64,000 bases of DNA, taken from positions 122,014,240 through 122,078,239 of the forward strand of contig OY978525.1 in NCBI GenBank assembly GCA_963854835.1. Direction: 5' to 3'. The notes beneath the pieces are model-generated. The model was given only the letters and a program-made list of their open reading frames with translations, searched no databases and was not told where the DNA came from. This DNA comes from Megamerina dolium (taxonomy: Eukaryota > Arthropoda > Insecta > Diptera > Megamerinidae). This document shows, piece by piece, positions 11,630 to 23,860 of the stretch; within the stretch, counting starts at the first letter, position 1, and each line of letters opens with the position of its first letter. Position numbers and translations under genes: made by a program.

Positions 11630-12047
11630 AGCAATTATTCAAGCGAGAATGTATTATGTCTGCTGTCTGAATAAGAAACTTTCACTTTTCTTTGCATTAT
11701 TTATGCAAAACACGTGAGATGGTGTAATCGTATTAGGGCAAAAATCGTGCTTTTTTCAGATTTTGTGTGTTTTTTCTTTGATTTCGAATAAAATTATTGC
11801 ATCTAACTAATTGGTATAAGCAGGTACTTACTTATATACTTACGAACACACTTATGAACTTACGTACACAGAAAAAAGCAAATGAAAGCTAATTTATTTT
11901 CAAGCATAATATGTAACAACTTCGTCCTTATGATCTTAGATGTATAGGAAAAAGCAAATGAAAACTTAATTTAATCTCCAATATTTAAAAAACATCACAA
12001 TTATTGCATATACATATTTAATAAATTCGATTTAACATTCTTTTCAG
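11630..12047. other. Intron or upstream sequence of the CUB/LDLa gene
   Basis: It ends in a good acceptor, CATTCTTTTCAG, at 12047. The first coding exon or exons (signal peptide) must lie upstream, but I could not find them in the 12 kb available. Confidence 0.6.
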
Positions 12048-12547
12048 ATGTGAATTTTCTGACAAATCCCAATTTTGAATCAATTTGCAATACACCCGAA
12101 GAATATTTTATCGAAAGCGACGGCAAAGAATCTAGTCTTATACTTGAGTTCACTTCGCCCATTTTAGGTGATAAGACAAAATCTTGCACGCGCATATTGA
12201 GTACTCCGGATAATTATGGTTTTATCGTTCGATTGATATTACCCAAAATACGACATGGTCATCATCAGCAGGCCACATCGATTGGAGCATCACCATCATC
12301 ACCACCATCATCAGTATCAGTATCAGCAGCTGCAGCAGCCTCCGCATCAGCATCTTCATTAAGTACTCCACAATTGCAATCGTCATCACCTGTAACATCT
12401 GATGAAATCAATTCGGAGTATACAGATTCTCCGAGCCAAACAAATCCAATGATATCATTTATTGAGAAATTAAATGCGTCGACAAGCACGTTGTCGACTA
12501 TGAAATCGATAAAGACATCAGTTGGACGTACATGTCCTTTAAGTGTG
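12048..12547 (+). CDS. Exon: CUB-like region plus Ser/Ala-rich insert
   Basis: Acceptor TTTTCAG|AT; the exon starts with two bases of a split codon. It ends in phase 0 before GTAAGT. It encodes ICNTPEEYFIESDG, then LILEFTSP, CTRILSTPDNYG and FIVRLILPKI. This is the pattern of a CUB domain: a cysteine, a beta-strand ending in FTSP, a second cysteine, then a P-x-x-Y/G turn. A low-complexity stretch rich in His, Ser and Ala follows and interrupts the fold before the next exon. The GTG near the start is not an initiator; the acceptor decides the boundary. Confidence 0.85.
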
Positions 12548-15500
12548 GTAAGTGAGACATTTTTTATATCGCAATTTTAAAAATACTCCCTCCGCCTATA
12601 AAAATTCAGTGAATATCTTATCTAGTTACCACATTCTGCTTTAATTTTTTTTTATCTCACTTTAATTACCTTTATTCCCATAGATACCAAAAGTTGTTTA
12701 TAATTAGAAGCTATCTATGTGTTACAAATAAGTAGTCTGCCAAATTGACAGTAATAAACAATAAGAAATAATGTGACAAATCTACATACGTAAATAATTT
12801 TTTAATACACAGAGCTGTTAAAATAAAGGTGAACTGGTTTCACATCGCACATTTAGTCGACAATAGCTGTTGTTGTTGCTATTATCATTCAATAAAATCG
12901 AATTATTTGACATTTTAAGTAAATTTCAGTTGTACAAAAATCTACTGATTTTTTAAACGCTTTTATTTCTGTACGTTGACATTGTGTTTTACGACCACTA
13001 ACTTTTCAGCATTAATCGTGCGCGAACGTAAATTAACACATTTGAATTGTCTGAGGGTATTCTCTCATTTGATGAGTCATCAAAAATACTAATTAATACT
13101 AATTAATACTTACTTAGTTAACAAGTAAGGTCTCTCTCTGTTAGTAAAGTAATGTAAAAAACGAAGTGCGATTAATCAACACGGATAGCTCAGTCCATAT
13201 GCTATAGAAGTATAACTTTTGTATGAAATGGATCGGAACAGCTGATCCTTTACCTGTCGATAAGTCTTGAGTAATCGCACTATAAGGTATATTGTGATAG
13301 ATTTTTCAAGATTTGGTTTATGTTTGGTACATTCGATCTTTCTAGATAATATCTGGGATTTCCATTTCGGTAATTATTTTCATGTTTCAGTGACACAACA
13401 TTCGCTTTGAAATCATATTTTTGACATTTAGCGATATTGTTTAAGCGAAATATCATGAATTACATTTTTATTGCAAAAATATTGTACGTTAAAGTGATAT
13501 CTAAATTAAATAGAAACCTGTCGATGACGAACCCTTTATATATAAGAGTACAGGTCGAAGAGGCAAACTGATTGATTGATCTGCAAAGTTGGACTCATTT
13601 GTCTCATCGATCTGTAGATGGAGGAAGAAGTTATGCTGAGTGTGAAAATTAATCAGATAAGCATGCTTAAAAAGCAACAAAGGTGAATGGGGCACAAATT
13701 GACTATTAACTTGAGGTACATACTTTAATTTTATCTTTAAATGTAGGCAGTGTTTTTGATTATTAAAAATTATTGTTAATAATTTTGATCAATATCTTCG
13801 ATATGACGAAATCAAAAGAAAAAAGATCCCCTTTTCCGGCCACTTAATTAAAAAATAATCTTTATATGCATAATTCAGTAAAGCTTAAGTTATAAGGTCA
13901 CACGTGCGAAAGCCGATGTTTTTGTTTTGGTATTTTGGCATTTAATAGACATTTGGAAAACTAGTTTTGCGCTGAGGTTAGATATTTCACAATATCAATT
14001 TACTTAAATTATATTATGTTTTAAAAGAATTGTTTTGATAAACAAAATACAATAGATATGTATGTTTATGATATTTTTCTGTATTATTTTTATACATTGT
14101 ATGTAAATTGTTTTTGATATTGCAGTTATTGTAACACTATTGCTTTGCTTATTTATTCACTTCTACCTTCCTGTTTCAAGTAGTAAATTGTGTTCTTTAA
14201 TTTAAATTTTTAAAGCATTTTGTTTTTAATGATAACTGCTGACTACCGACTTGATGCCGCTGTCTTCTTGTGTGAATTTTTTTGTTCACATTCATTTCCC
14301 ATTTATAAATATATATAAACACAAAATAACAGAAGAAAGAAACAATACAAATACAATACAGCTGTGTTCACAACAGTACTAGTATTTAAGCCAAAAAGTG
14401 ACGATGAAATAAAAGTTTCGAATTCTAATGCCTAAAGGAAAAAAAAAAATAATAATAAATAATACAATAATTATATCAATATTTTTCGTGCATGTTGACC
14501 AAGTTTAGCAGTTTCCCTTTAAGTATTCTAACCTTTCACTTTGGAAGACGATAAATATAAGTTAATGCAGTAATTTTGGATGTTTTATTATACCCTAGAA
14601 ACTCAAAATTAAACACAATGCTCAAGCTTTTAATGTACAATCACAAATCTTGACTATTAATTCAATATTTTTCTTCAATTTATGTATTCAATAAGTAAAT
14701 AAAAGTAGGCATTACTAGTGGCATTATTGTTTACACAACTTTTTTATTTTTTATATTTTTGCTTGTTTTGTAAACACATATATATGTAAAAAAAAAAGGT
14801 GGTAATTATGTACGTATGTATGTACTATGTGACAAATCGTATAGTAAACCAAGAAACTACTACTGACCCTGAGTATATTTGATCAAATGGCGTGGTCTTA
14901 AATTCAGTTTTGAAAATCTTTAGTAAATAATTCTATCCATTAAAAAATATTTCAATTTTGTTTGGAAAGGAATATTTACTCACCGGTCCAAAATTTCGTT
15001 CAGTATATCGAAAACGAAACTTTTACCTCGCCGTCCAGTTCGTTTACGATTGGTCAACGCTAGCATTTTTTATTTTAATGGCTATGGTTTGCGATATTGC
15101 CAAAAATTAATATTTTATTTATATTTGTGTAATTATATATTAACATTAGGTACAGTGTTACCAGAACGACACTGTGTAACTCCCATTGGGAATGACCTCT
15201 CCCGAACGGCTTTTCAGACAAGGTGATTCGTTATCGTTCGACTTATTCAATCTTATTATGGAGAAAATACTACGAGCTGCTGATCTACGACATAATAGCA
15301 CTATCTTCAACAAAAGTGTCATGCTGTTAGCTTATGGCGATGATATTGACACGATCGGCACGAAGACGCGAGTAGTCAGTGAAGCATTCTCACGTCGCGA
15401 GAGCCGCGTCGAATGGGTCTTACGGTGAACGAGGGTAAGACGAAGTACCTAGTGTCAACAAACAAAGAGTCCCGGACAGCACGTCTCTGTTAATAACTAC

Positions 15501-18500
15501 GCTTTTGAAGTAGTGAAGGACTTTGTCTATCTTGGAACCAGCATTAATACCAGTAATGGAGTCAGCCTGGAGATATTGCGTAGAATCACTTTTACAAGCA
15601 GGTGCTACTTTGGGCTAAGTAAGCAATTGAGAATTCAAGGCCTCTCTCGAGAAACGAAAGCCACAATCAACAAGTCTCTCATCATGCCTGTCCTTACTTA
15701 TGTACGCCGAAGCATGGACAATTTCCAACTCAAATGAGAGAACGGTCGGAGTTTTCGAGAGAAAAGTCCTACGCAAGATCTTTGGATCTATTTTCGTTGG
15801 TGGCAAGTATCGAATAAGGTACAACCATGAGCTGTATGATCTTTATTCACACACTTTTTGCACTCTTTTTATATCGAGGTCTGGCCAGATCGTAGTATAT
15901 CGAACACAACCCGTGAATACACGAGGGTTAAACAACCTTTCAACTTTCGTCACATAAATATTATTAATTTATTACTACCGCAAAGGAATGCCTGTAACTA
16001 CTTAAATTAGTATTTATGTATTCTTAGAAGTATTTTCATTTAACTACAGTATTAACTATGTATTATTATACGTATATGTAATATTATCTATATTCCGTAA
16101 TATTTGCCATCGTATATAACCGGCCAAGATATGTCACATGACTTTAAAATGAATATTCGTACATGCAAATTATCTCCTACCATGATTATATTTTACATTC
16201 TTATCATGGGAAAATTTAATATGTAACAACTCTCGAATAATCCGTAATTACATACGTAGACTGTTGAGAATATTTAACCTTGAAGTGATAATGAAACGAT
16301 TTATTAAAAGTGAGAGTTTAACAGCCTAGCCTAGAATATGACGTTACTCATAATATGCGATAATAATGAGAGATAGATAGAGATGTAATCATGATGATGC
16401 TGATGATTTGAAATTGAGATTATGAACCAGTTTTTATTTTACAAATAATAAAGTATTGTGTGTGAAACTTAGAAACAATTCGAGGCGATATATACCAATG
16501 AGAATATAGGTATCATACATTCAAACATAAAGCGTAAGAAAAGATGAACAACAATTTTGTTTTGTTTACAATATTACGAGTAGGTATTATTTTATGAATT
16601 ACAGTCACGTATTCAAAATAAAAATAATTCAATTTGTTTTGCAATTGTTTTGTTTCTCATGCAATAGGTACAATAAGTAGTTGTATACGATAAAAATTGT
16701 TAACAATAACATTTGAATAAGCATTCGTAACTTGAATGCGTAATATATATATATATGTATATACATATATGCAGCATCGCTGATAACGTCACGGACACAC
16801 CTACCAATCTATACGAATTTTAGCTAAATATTTGTAGCTAGAATCAATACTCTTGAAGAGACAGATTAAAGATAGATGCGTACTCTGGTTAAAAAAAAAA
16901 GCGTGTTAACCCTCATGCAACATCCTCATTCGTGCGAATTCTCTAGACATCCTTGGTACAGCTGTGCCACTGTGTATTTTATATTGAAACTATAGTCCAG
17001 CTGAACGGTGTGATAGTTAATAGTGGCTGTACGCCTGTGTGTGTATGTATATGTATATCTGTGGGCGATTGACGTGATAAGTGAGACAATTCGAGGTAAA
17101 AAAGGTACTCAGTTTTGGTAAAAAGATGAAAAATTACATTGAGAAGATATGAAACATTATGATGCATTGTAGCACTTATCTAAAATTTAAAATTAAAAAA
17201 GTAAAAAATAAACAGAATAAATTCAATAATACACGGAAAGTTAAAAAATAAAAGTATAAAATAACTAAACGAAAATATTTTGTAATTTCTGCATATATCA
17301 TCGTTGCATTTCGCGCCCGTCTGCCGTGTTTTGCAATAACCTTTTTCATGTTGCACACGCACGCAGTTTGCAACTGCCTTTAATGTGATGTGTTGTCCAA
17401 GATGACGGAACTCTTTGTTTGTTGACGCTAGGTACTTTCTCATGGCCTCGTTCACCTTAAGGCCCACGAGGAGCGATAAAATCGAAGAAGTCACATGATA
17501 AGGAATAATATTGTCTGAAACCTCGTTCAGTATTAAAATATGGGAAGAGGTTCTCCTCAATTTTCAATGCACAGCAAAAATTGAGCAATGTCATTCAGCA
17601 TAGTCGATTATTATCTGCAGGAAAACTGAGCCTTGTGGGACAGTGAAAAGCGGTATTTTAAAATAGAGAAATAGGTGATGTCTGCCGATCTGCTTTTCGA
17701 GGGTTTTCTCCAGGATTTGGTGTAGTGTGAAAAGCTGGTATATAGTGGATTTATTAGTGCTTCTATTGTGAATGGCATCCGAACTTAATTGAGTTGCCTG
17801 ACAAGCAACTGTTATTTCAAATTCGTATTATCGATGGCAACCAAACGAATCTAGCGCCAAGACGACCCTTTCGTGGCCATAAACAAAATTTGGCAAACAA
17901 TTTTGGACGTTTTACTATAAGGATCTAGGTCTTTCGTCCTGACAATGACCCAGTTAAACCAACCAGAATATTATTTTCTTGTATATATTTAGCTATTGGT
18001 TAATTTTTTATTTTCTGTTCTCTCCCTTGCAGTTTAGTTCCCATGATCCACATACACCACAATGGCGTGTTGATCCATGCCAATTGGAGGATACTGCACC
18101 AGAAATGGAGGATCCTGTTCGTTTGTTTCATGGTCGAGTACGCATTGTATGGGAGCATGGCCAAAATACCCTCAAATCCAAGCTAATGGTTACAGTATTG
18201 GGCAAAGGTGATCAATGTCGCAAGGAGAACAAGCATCAATGTCTCAAAATAGGGTAAGTTGTACATACAAAAATAGATAATACAACTGGTACATAATATC
18301 TTCATAGGGATGAGCCAATATTGTGCATTTCAAAAGATCTCATCTGCGATGGCATTCGCCATTGTCCATATAGCAATGAATACGACAGTGATGAGGACTA
18401 TGCAATGTGTTGGAAACGTCGTCGCCTCGATGAACCAATCCCACCAGCAATGGAATCGGATATTTTCGAGCATTTCGCATTAGAAGTGTTTCGAAATTTA

Positions 18501-19565
18501 TTTGCCTATGATGCGCCCACAATACCTGATAATCGCAATAATGACGAGGCGGCCAAAAAGACTCTGAAGAATACGAGTAAGCGACCGCCGTTAATAACAA
18601 ATCAACTCGATACGACAACACTGCGTAAAGTGGATACCAAAGAAATGCTAAATACAACTGTAAGTGGTGCTGGTGCATCGAATGACACAGTTGCTACCGG
18701 CTCCGGAGTCGATGGTAGCACTGAGAGTGGCGGCAACCACCATCGACGTAACTCAACACGTTCTGGTTTAAGTTCGGACCTCTCCAAATACGGGCCCTGG
18801 GGATATCTAATGTTGGGCATGTTGCTATGTGGTGGTGCTCTACTTATCTGTGGTCTATGGGGTAAGTTAGTAGCATCTAATGGGTGAACACACATAGGAG
18901 AAAAGTCGATTGCTTGGGACGGGATTTGGTTTTGGTGCATACAATTTTACTGAACTATAATTTGGTTTACTACTTACTTACTTACTTATGTAAAGATATT
19001 AGTAAACTTTTGGAGAACACATCCTTCATAATTTTTTTTTTTTTGTATTTTATTTTTGTATCGCCTATCGTTCATTCTTAAACAGCTTTTCTACCTTTCT
19101 GCAACTACTCTACTTATTACCACTTTTCATTCGATATCCGTCCCATCTGTGCAAGCACCACTTTTATTTTTGTGTGGTCATCCGTCAGTTTGCATTTGTC
19201 ACTTGAGCTCTTAGATTGAATCCATCCGTTTCATTTCAGCATCTGCTTCACAACATGCGGCGAATAATGAACGCGAAGCTGCCATGCAGGCTAATGTTGG
19301 TGGTGCTGGCTACAATGGCAACAGCATGGAATCGAGTAATGGTGCACCCCCCAATTACGATGAACTGGATCCGCCGCCAGCATACTCTGTGCTATTTCCA
19401 AATCAGAAAGCTGCCTCCAGTGCAACATTAAATTCATTGGCAACGGCAACTGCATCAGCCGCTGTTGCAACGGCCATCACTATGCCATCACTATCTGCAC
19501 AATTTGAAGGGGTTACAGCAAGTAGCAGCGCTGGAAGTGCACATTCCCATCCAGCCATTCAATGA
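12048..19565 (+). CDS. CUB-LDLa single-pass membrane protein with PPxY tail (5' end missing)
   Basis: Four coding exons join in one frame: 12048-12547, 18033-18253, 18308-18861 and 19240-19565, ending in TGA. All introns are GT-AG, with GTAAGT donors. In order the product has a CUB-like region, one LDL-receptor class A module, a linker rich in Ser, Thr and Asn, a transmembrane helix (GYLMLGMLLCGGALLICGLW) and a cytoplasmic tail with PPNY and PPAY. The proline motifs are typical ligands for WW domains of Nedd4-type ubiquitin ligases, which would suggest controlled endocytosis. The domain order resembles the Drosophila CUB/LDLa surface protein Loaf (CG6024), but I cannot establish orthology. 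The signal peptide exon was not found. A role as a cell-surface receptor or adhesion protein is inference. Confidence 0.85.
13165..13281. repeat. Short inverted-repeat element
   Basis: AGTGCGATTAATCAA at the left faces TTGAGTAATCGCACT at the right: 15-bp arms with one mismatch, about 117 bp overall. It is possibly a small MITE. No target duplication was established. Confidence 0.45.
15181..15957 (+). pseudogene. Non-LTR retrotransposon reverse transcriptase relic
   Basis: The pieces follow the C-terminal half of an insect LINE RT. In order they are FRQGDSLSFDLFNLIMEKI, LLAYGDDID (the catalytic YADD box as YGDD), VNEGKTKYLVSTNK, DFVYLGTSINT, RCYFGLSKQLR, ETKATINKSLIMPVLTYV and, after a frameshift near 15700, AWTISNSNERTVGVFERKVL and IRYNHELYDLY. 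Stops and a frameshift show it is dead. It lies in the sense direction within the host gene's intron. The family matches the relics at about 17374-17545 and 45536-46390. Confidence 0.85.
17374..17545 (-). pseudogene. Second relic of the same LINE family
   Basis: On the minus strand TERGFRQ with YSLSCDFFDFI is followed, after frame changes, by GLKVNEAMRKYLASTNKEFR and HLGQHITLK. These match the RT segment RGFRQGDSLS ... GLxVNEGKTKYLxSTNKESR of the copy at 15181. The longer open frame here (17180-17560) is this relic plus AT-rich intron sequence, not a host gene. Confidence 0.7.
18033..18253 (+). CDS. Exon: second CUB half and start of LDLa
   Basis: It begins in phase 0 with FSSHDPHTPQWRVDPC and includes VRLFHGRVRIVWEHG and KLMVTVLGKGDQCRK. 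It ends with two bases of a glycine codon. The cysteines in DQCRK and HQCLK are the first two of the LDLa module finished in the next exon. The open frame extends upstream into the intron, but the acceptor sets the start. Confidence 0.9.
18308..18861 (+). CDS. Exon: rest of LDLa, linker, transmembrane helix
   Basis: The split glycine is followed by DEPILCISKDLICDGIRHC, then DSDED and AMC. This gives the remaining four LDLa cysteines and the acidic calcium-binding cluster (D..C..DSDED). The linker holds several N-x-S/T sites (for example NTSK, NDTV, NSTR). Near the exon end YGPW precedes about 20 hydrophobic residues, the membrane helix. The exon ends with one base of the next codon. Confidence 0.92.
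18862..19239 (+). other. Intron of the CUB/LDLa gene
   Basis: Donor GTAAGTTAG and acceptor TTTCATTTCAG. No element or alternative exon is evident. Confidence 0.85.
19240..19565 (+). CDS. Terminal exon: cytoplasmic tail with two PPxY motifs
   Basis: The split alanine codon is followed by SASQHAANNEREAAMQ, a glycine/asparagine stretch, then PPNYDELDPPPAYSVLFP and an Ala/Ser/Thr-rich end closing with HPAIQ and TGA at 19563-19565. The two PPxY motifs, spaced by seven residues, are the most informative part of the tail. Confidence 0.92.
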
Positions 19566-20480
19566 GGAACGGCTAGCGATTAACGAATTTATCTTTCTAT
19601 GACATATAATGAGCGCTTTCCTACATGCGAAATCAATTAGAGATTTTGAATGTAGAATAAGAGATGCTTGTGAAAATTTGCCAGGTAGTTGGAGAGCGCT
19701 TACATTATGCAGAAACGATCGATTGATCGATTGTTTGTTAAACAATGATATTATAGTTGTGACGCTGCATTTAGAGAATTAATGTGTTTTCAAACGACTG
19801 AATTTACTTTTAATGATAAATACGAAAATGTAATTTAACAAATTAGCCTCTAAGCGTTAAATCTTTTGGTTTTCTATTATAATTTGTATATGTATATACT
19901 TATATTGTTATAATGTAGGTAGATGTTTATATTGAGCGTCGATCTTTTAAAAATGTGAAAATTGTTTGTCATATTTTATCACTTTATTTGTATTACGATG
20001 AAATTGAATGCTTGCGTGTGTGGCTGTTAAAAGAATATATTTATTTAATCATTTTTACATAATACAACATAGCCATACTCGTACTACTTATGGGAAAATA
20101 TCACCATTGATAATGGAATAATGGAAGAGGTAAGACAACTTTTCTCTGAATGAATCTTTCTGATTCGATGAGTATTTGACATTTTGATGCCACAGGAAAT
20201 TTAAACTCGGTAACATATAAAAGTAAAACCGCTACCTGAGTTTATTTGCTTACCTGTCCGCTTAGCACGCAATACAATATAAAAATGCGTTACCATATGC
20301 ATTTCACTACAGAATTTTGCAGCTGATTGGCAATACTTTGCCCACTTCCCTAGAGGACTATGTTCAAGTATTGCGATCTAACTTTGTTGATAAATGAAAA
20401 GCATGTAAATGGTATTCAGATATATTTAAGAAGGTGTGAATGTGTGAATTAGATTTAATAAAATTATGACCGCATGTAAA
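19566..20480 (+). other. Probable 3' UTR of the CUB/LDLa gene
   Basis: AT-rich sequence with an AATAAA at 20457-20462, a reasonable polyadenylation signal. The true cleavage site is not determinable here. Confidence 0.5.
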
Positions 20481-21830
20481 GAAAATCAGCAACTACTCTT
20501 ACAAATACGACGCTCATTGCGCAAGTGCAATTTATTTCATTTTTTGTTTTAGTGAAAATTAATTCATAATTGTTTTCTATTTGTTTTAATTGGTTTTAGT
20601 TTAATCTTAATTTATTTCTTATTGTGCTTTTGCTATGTTATGTGTGATATAAATTATAGTTCAGTATATTATACTTATGTTATAGTTTAGTATACGTATA
20701 CGTAATTGGAAATAGAAAATAAATTAAATGAAGTGAAGAAAATATTTACTATATATGTATAAACAAATTGTAATAATTATTTAATTAATTAATTAATTGA
20801 ACTAAACGGTAAGCGATACTAGGCAGGGCCCAGGAGAATGATCAAAATCCGATATTTCTCACAATTACATAATCACTGCTCGAAATTGAGCGTTCGCAAT
20901 TGGTAGCGAGTGAGAAAGTTACGATACGAACGAAAGCATTTACGATAATTTACGAACACTCACCAGTGTTCTTTAAAATTACGAACGACTGATCACTGCT
21001 ACCAGCGTCCCTGGCACGATCATTCATTTATCATTCCTATTTAAAAGGGAAATCAAAAGTAAACTGTATATAGTAATAGTCTATATTATATTAAAAAATT
21101 AGTTCACCTCAAGTATTTCATAACAAACATTAAATTAAGAAAACTAAGTTAAAATTAAATACGATCGTCGTAATCGATTAAAAAACCGACCTTTCTCATT
21201 TCAGCTCATTTTTGATATTGTGTGGAGGGTCAATAGATTCTATTTTTTTTTTCTCGTTCGAAAATACTTGTTCTCGTACAAATTTAAAAAATTTGATTGC
21301 AACTATAATATTACAACTATATATTACATATAGGAAAATATATGATATGAAGTGCCATGTCTCTGTCTTATACAAAATAGGATGAAACGTTCGTGCCATA
21401 GATTGAAGCTCAAACAAAATGTTCTGAACATTGGGTTGATCGGATGGGATGGGGTACTGTAACATAAAGCTAGCCGTGCCAGTCATTTGAATGATGTGTT
21501 CCATTCTTAAATGAATAAGTCCAATCTTTCTAATGAACTCATGACTTTGAATAATTCAATTAATCTTGAGTGAATATTACAAGTTATTTGTAATATTTAG
21601 ATGCTTTAAAAATGTTATTGACACAGAAAGGTGCTGACTGACGTAGTTTATATAAAAGTGGTTCTGAAAGTAAATATAAATAAAACACACTTTGGGCCTT
21701 GCCATTATATGTGAAATATAACATCATTCAAATATCCTCGACTGGGGTGAGTGCTTGAACAACAGCGTTTGGATGATGATTTTGCTCATTAAATTTTCTT
21801 CAGCGATGAGGCTCATGGGCCACCAAGATC
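20481..21830. other. Intergenic, no gene supported
   Basis: A diverged stretch at about 20823-21013, starting CAGGGC and ending CCCTG, could be an old hAT-like remnant, but the flanks do not match. The minus-strand frame at 21196-21504 has no recognisable motif. Confidence 0.4.
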
Positions 21831-21834
21831 GTGC

Positions 21835-23095
21835 GATTTATTACCGTTGGAATTTTTGTATGTGGGGTTTTTGAAAGGCAAGCCTACTCTAATCAATCTG
21901 TTAGAGGTTTCTTCACGCGTAAGAAACGGTTTCAATTTAAATTGCGAAACTAATATCATTTATACTAACTTTAGTAAATCATTTGACAAAGTAGACCATC
22001 AACTGCTTTTAAAAAAAGTTAGACCTAATTGGTTTTTAGCCAATTTTGCTCTGTTGGATTAAATGTTGGATTAAATGATTTGCCTACTGTGATAAAATAT
22101 TCTAAAATTATACATTAAAATTGATGATATGAGCTTTTTAAGTCGCACAGGTCAGCAATTTAGCAGGTTCTTCTGCAAGATAACCTAGACAATTTGGTCA
22201 AATGATGCATTATAAATCGCGTAATAGCCTAGACAGGCGGCAGCCTAATTCCGGATTACCGGCGCACTTAATCCGAATAAAATATTAACCTGACAGACGG
22301 CAGTATTGCGGATTAACTAACCGGCTGATTGCTGTTTTATTAGGTCTGCTCACTTACATTACTATCACTATCAATTTCTGTCATGTGTCACTCTCGATAT
22401 GAGAAAATCTACAAGAAGTACGTGAACTGAAAACTATCAGAAACTTGTAAATTGACATTCACCGTTTGTAATTGACAGCTGGATTTATTTGTTCGCCAAC
22501 GTTTTTCATGTGGAAAACTGTTAACAATTGTTGAAAGTTTTTTGTTAGCGAACATACCTAATATTTTGTAAAATGGTTGGTGAAAAATTCATAATAGACA
22601 ATTTTCCGCAGTGTTGCCATCTCAAATTGCCCTAATGCTCTTTTATTTTGAGAATTAACTCATAGAGTTTATGCGGATTAGCTGCAGTTAATGCCCGAGT
22701 TAATTCGAATTAACTTCGTAATCCGGAATTAGGCTGCCGTCTGTCTAGGCTATAAGATGTTAATATAAAATATTTTTATTTATGTATTTTTCAAGAAAAT
22801 CTCAATTTTCTGTCACACATAAAATTCAAGATCACACACAAGTCCTAATATTTGTTGACTTGGTGGTTACCATGGATACCAAATTACGCTTTAAATATCA
22901 AATTAATATCTGCGTAAATAAAACAGAGGGAGTCTTTGTCTTCATTAATATATGGTCTAACCAATTTATTGATCTTTTCACCACATTTTCGACCAATCCT
23001 AAAATATGCATCTGCCCTTTGAAGCCCACATTATCAATTACGCTAGACGAAACGAAAAAACTACCTAAAGTCACTCGTTTATTTTTTCAATGAAG
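21835..23095 (+). pseudogene. Jockey-like LINE RT relic, split by a MITE
   Basis: The left part (about 21847-22224) encodes TLINLLEVSSRVRNGFN, then IIYTNFSKSFDKVDHQLLL, the conserved YTDFSKAFDKVDH block of jockey-type RTs. The right part (22756-23095) resumes with FSRKSQF, TMDTKLRFKYQINICVNK and VFVFINIWSNQF, matching the LGVxLDPKLxFKxHIN-NKAxGxLxFIKRWS region downstream in the same protein. A 528-bp inverted-repeat element separates the two. The copy is decayed. Confidence 0.8.
22225..22752. mobile_element. PIF/Harbinger-type MITE inserted in a LINE
   Basis: The 35-bp TIRs begin TAGCCTAGACAGGCGGCAGC on the left and TAGCCTAGACAGACGGCAGC on the right (reverse complement). They differ at one position and continue with CTAATTCCGGATTAC. 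TAA flanks both sides (22222-22224 and 22753-22755), the three-base target typical of PIF/Harbinger. A subterminal repeat, GACAGACGGCAGTATTGCGG, occurs at about 22294. No transposase is encoded. Confidence 0.88.
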
Positions 23096-23099
23096 CGTT

Positions 23100-23860
23100 T
23101 TCAAAATATTTGCGCAAAACACAAATTCCATATAAGTCAAATATTGCTTCATTAGAAGGTTCAAATAAATTTTAGAGATTTAATGAATTGCTGAAAGAAA
23201 AACAAACTACACGAATTTCATTTCGAAAACGACGACGTTTTTATTATTTTATATATTTCTCAATTGATTTCTTCTTTATGTGCATCTGATTTTTATTTAT
23301 GTGTTCTGTTATTAGATGATGATATACATAAACTATGTGTGAGCACATTTTTCTTAATTATAATATTGAATTTGTTCTCTTGAAGTATGTACATACATAT
23401 ATTTCTTCTTTACTTCTGTGTGTATGTGTGAGTGAGCGTGCGTGAGTGTGTGTGTAATTTCATGTGACATTTAAATTAAATACTTATATATAAGTTCTTT
23501 GGTTTTTTTATTTTTATTTTTCTTGTTCAGTGGGGCATTCACCAAGTAAATTACACATAAGATTTTTCACATATACCTAGTACATATTCGTAATTATAAT
23601 TAATTTAATTTAATATGTTTATTTTTGTTTTTCTCTATTCTTCACATGTGTATGTATCATTTTCATTCGTTCTGAGATATGCAATTTTTTTGCAGAGTTT
23701 TTGTTTTGTATGATTACTATTTCTATTTTCTTTCAGTTTACCATACACGTAAGTTATTACAGTTTTCTTGTTTATGTGTACATTTGACAATTATTTGAAA
23801 TCAGAATAATCGACTAACAGCACAATTATATTTTTCAATCATGATAAATGTTTATAAAAA
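23100..23860. other. AT-rich spacer, nothing recognised
   Basis: It contains a GT-rich run at about 23420-23455 (GTGTGTATGTGTGAGTGAGC) and no supportable gene. Confidence 0.45.

Larger units (their letters stand above)
12548..18032 (+). other. Long intron of the CUB/LDLa gene
   Basis: It is bounded by donor GTAAGT and acceptor TCTCTCCCTTGCAG. It contains a small hairpin element (13165-13281) and two LINE relics (15181-15957 and about 17374-17545). The rest is AT-rich with no exon I can support. Confidence 0.8.

Noticed and set aside
17180..17560. 126-codon minus-strand open frame as a host gene
   Set aside because: Its recognisable part is LINE reverse transcriptase and the rest is AT-rich intron.
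20823..21013. hAT element with CAGGG ends
   Set aside because: The arms agree only weakly and no 8-bp target duplication is present.
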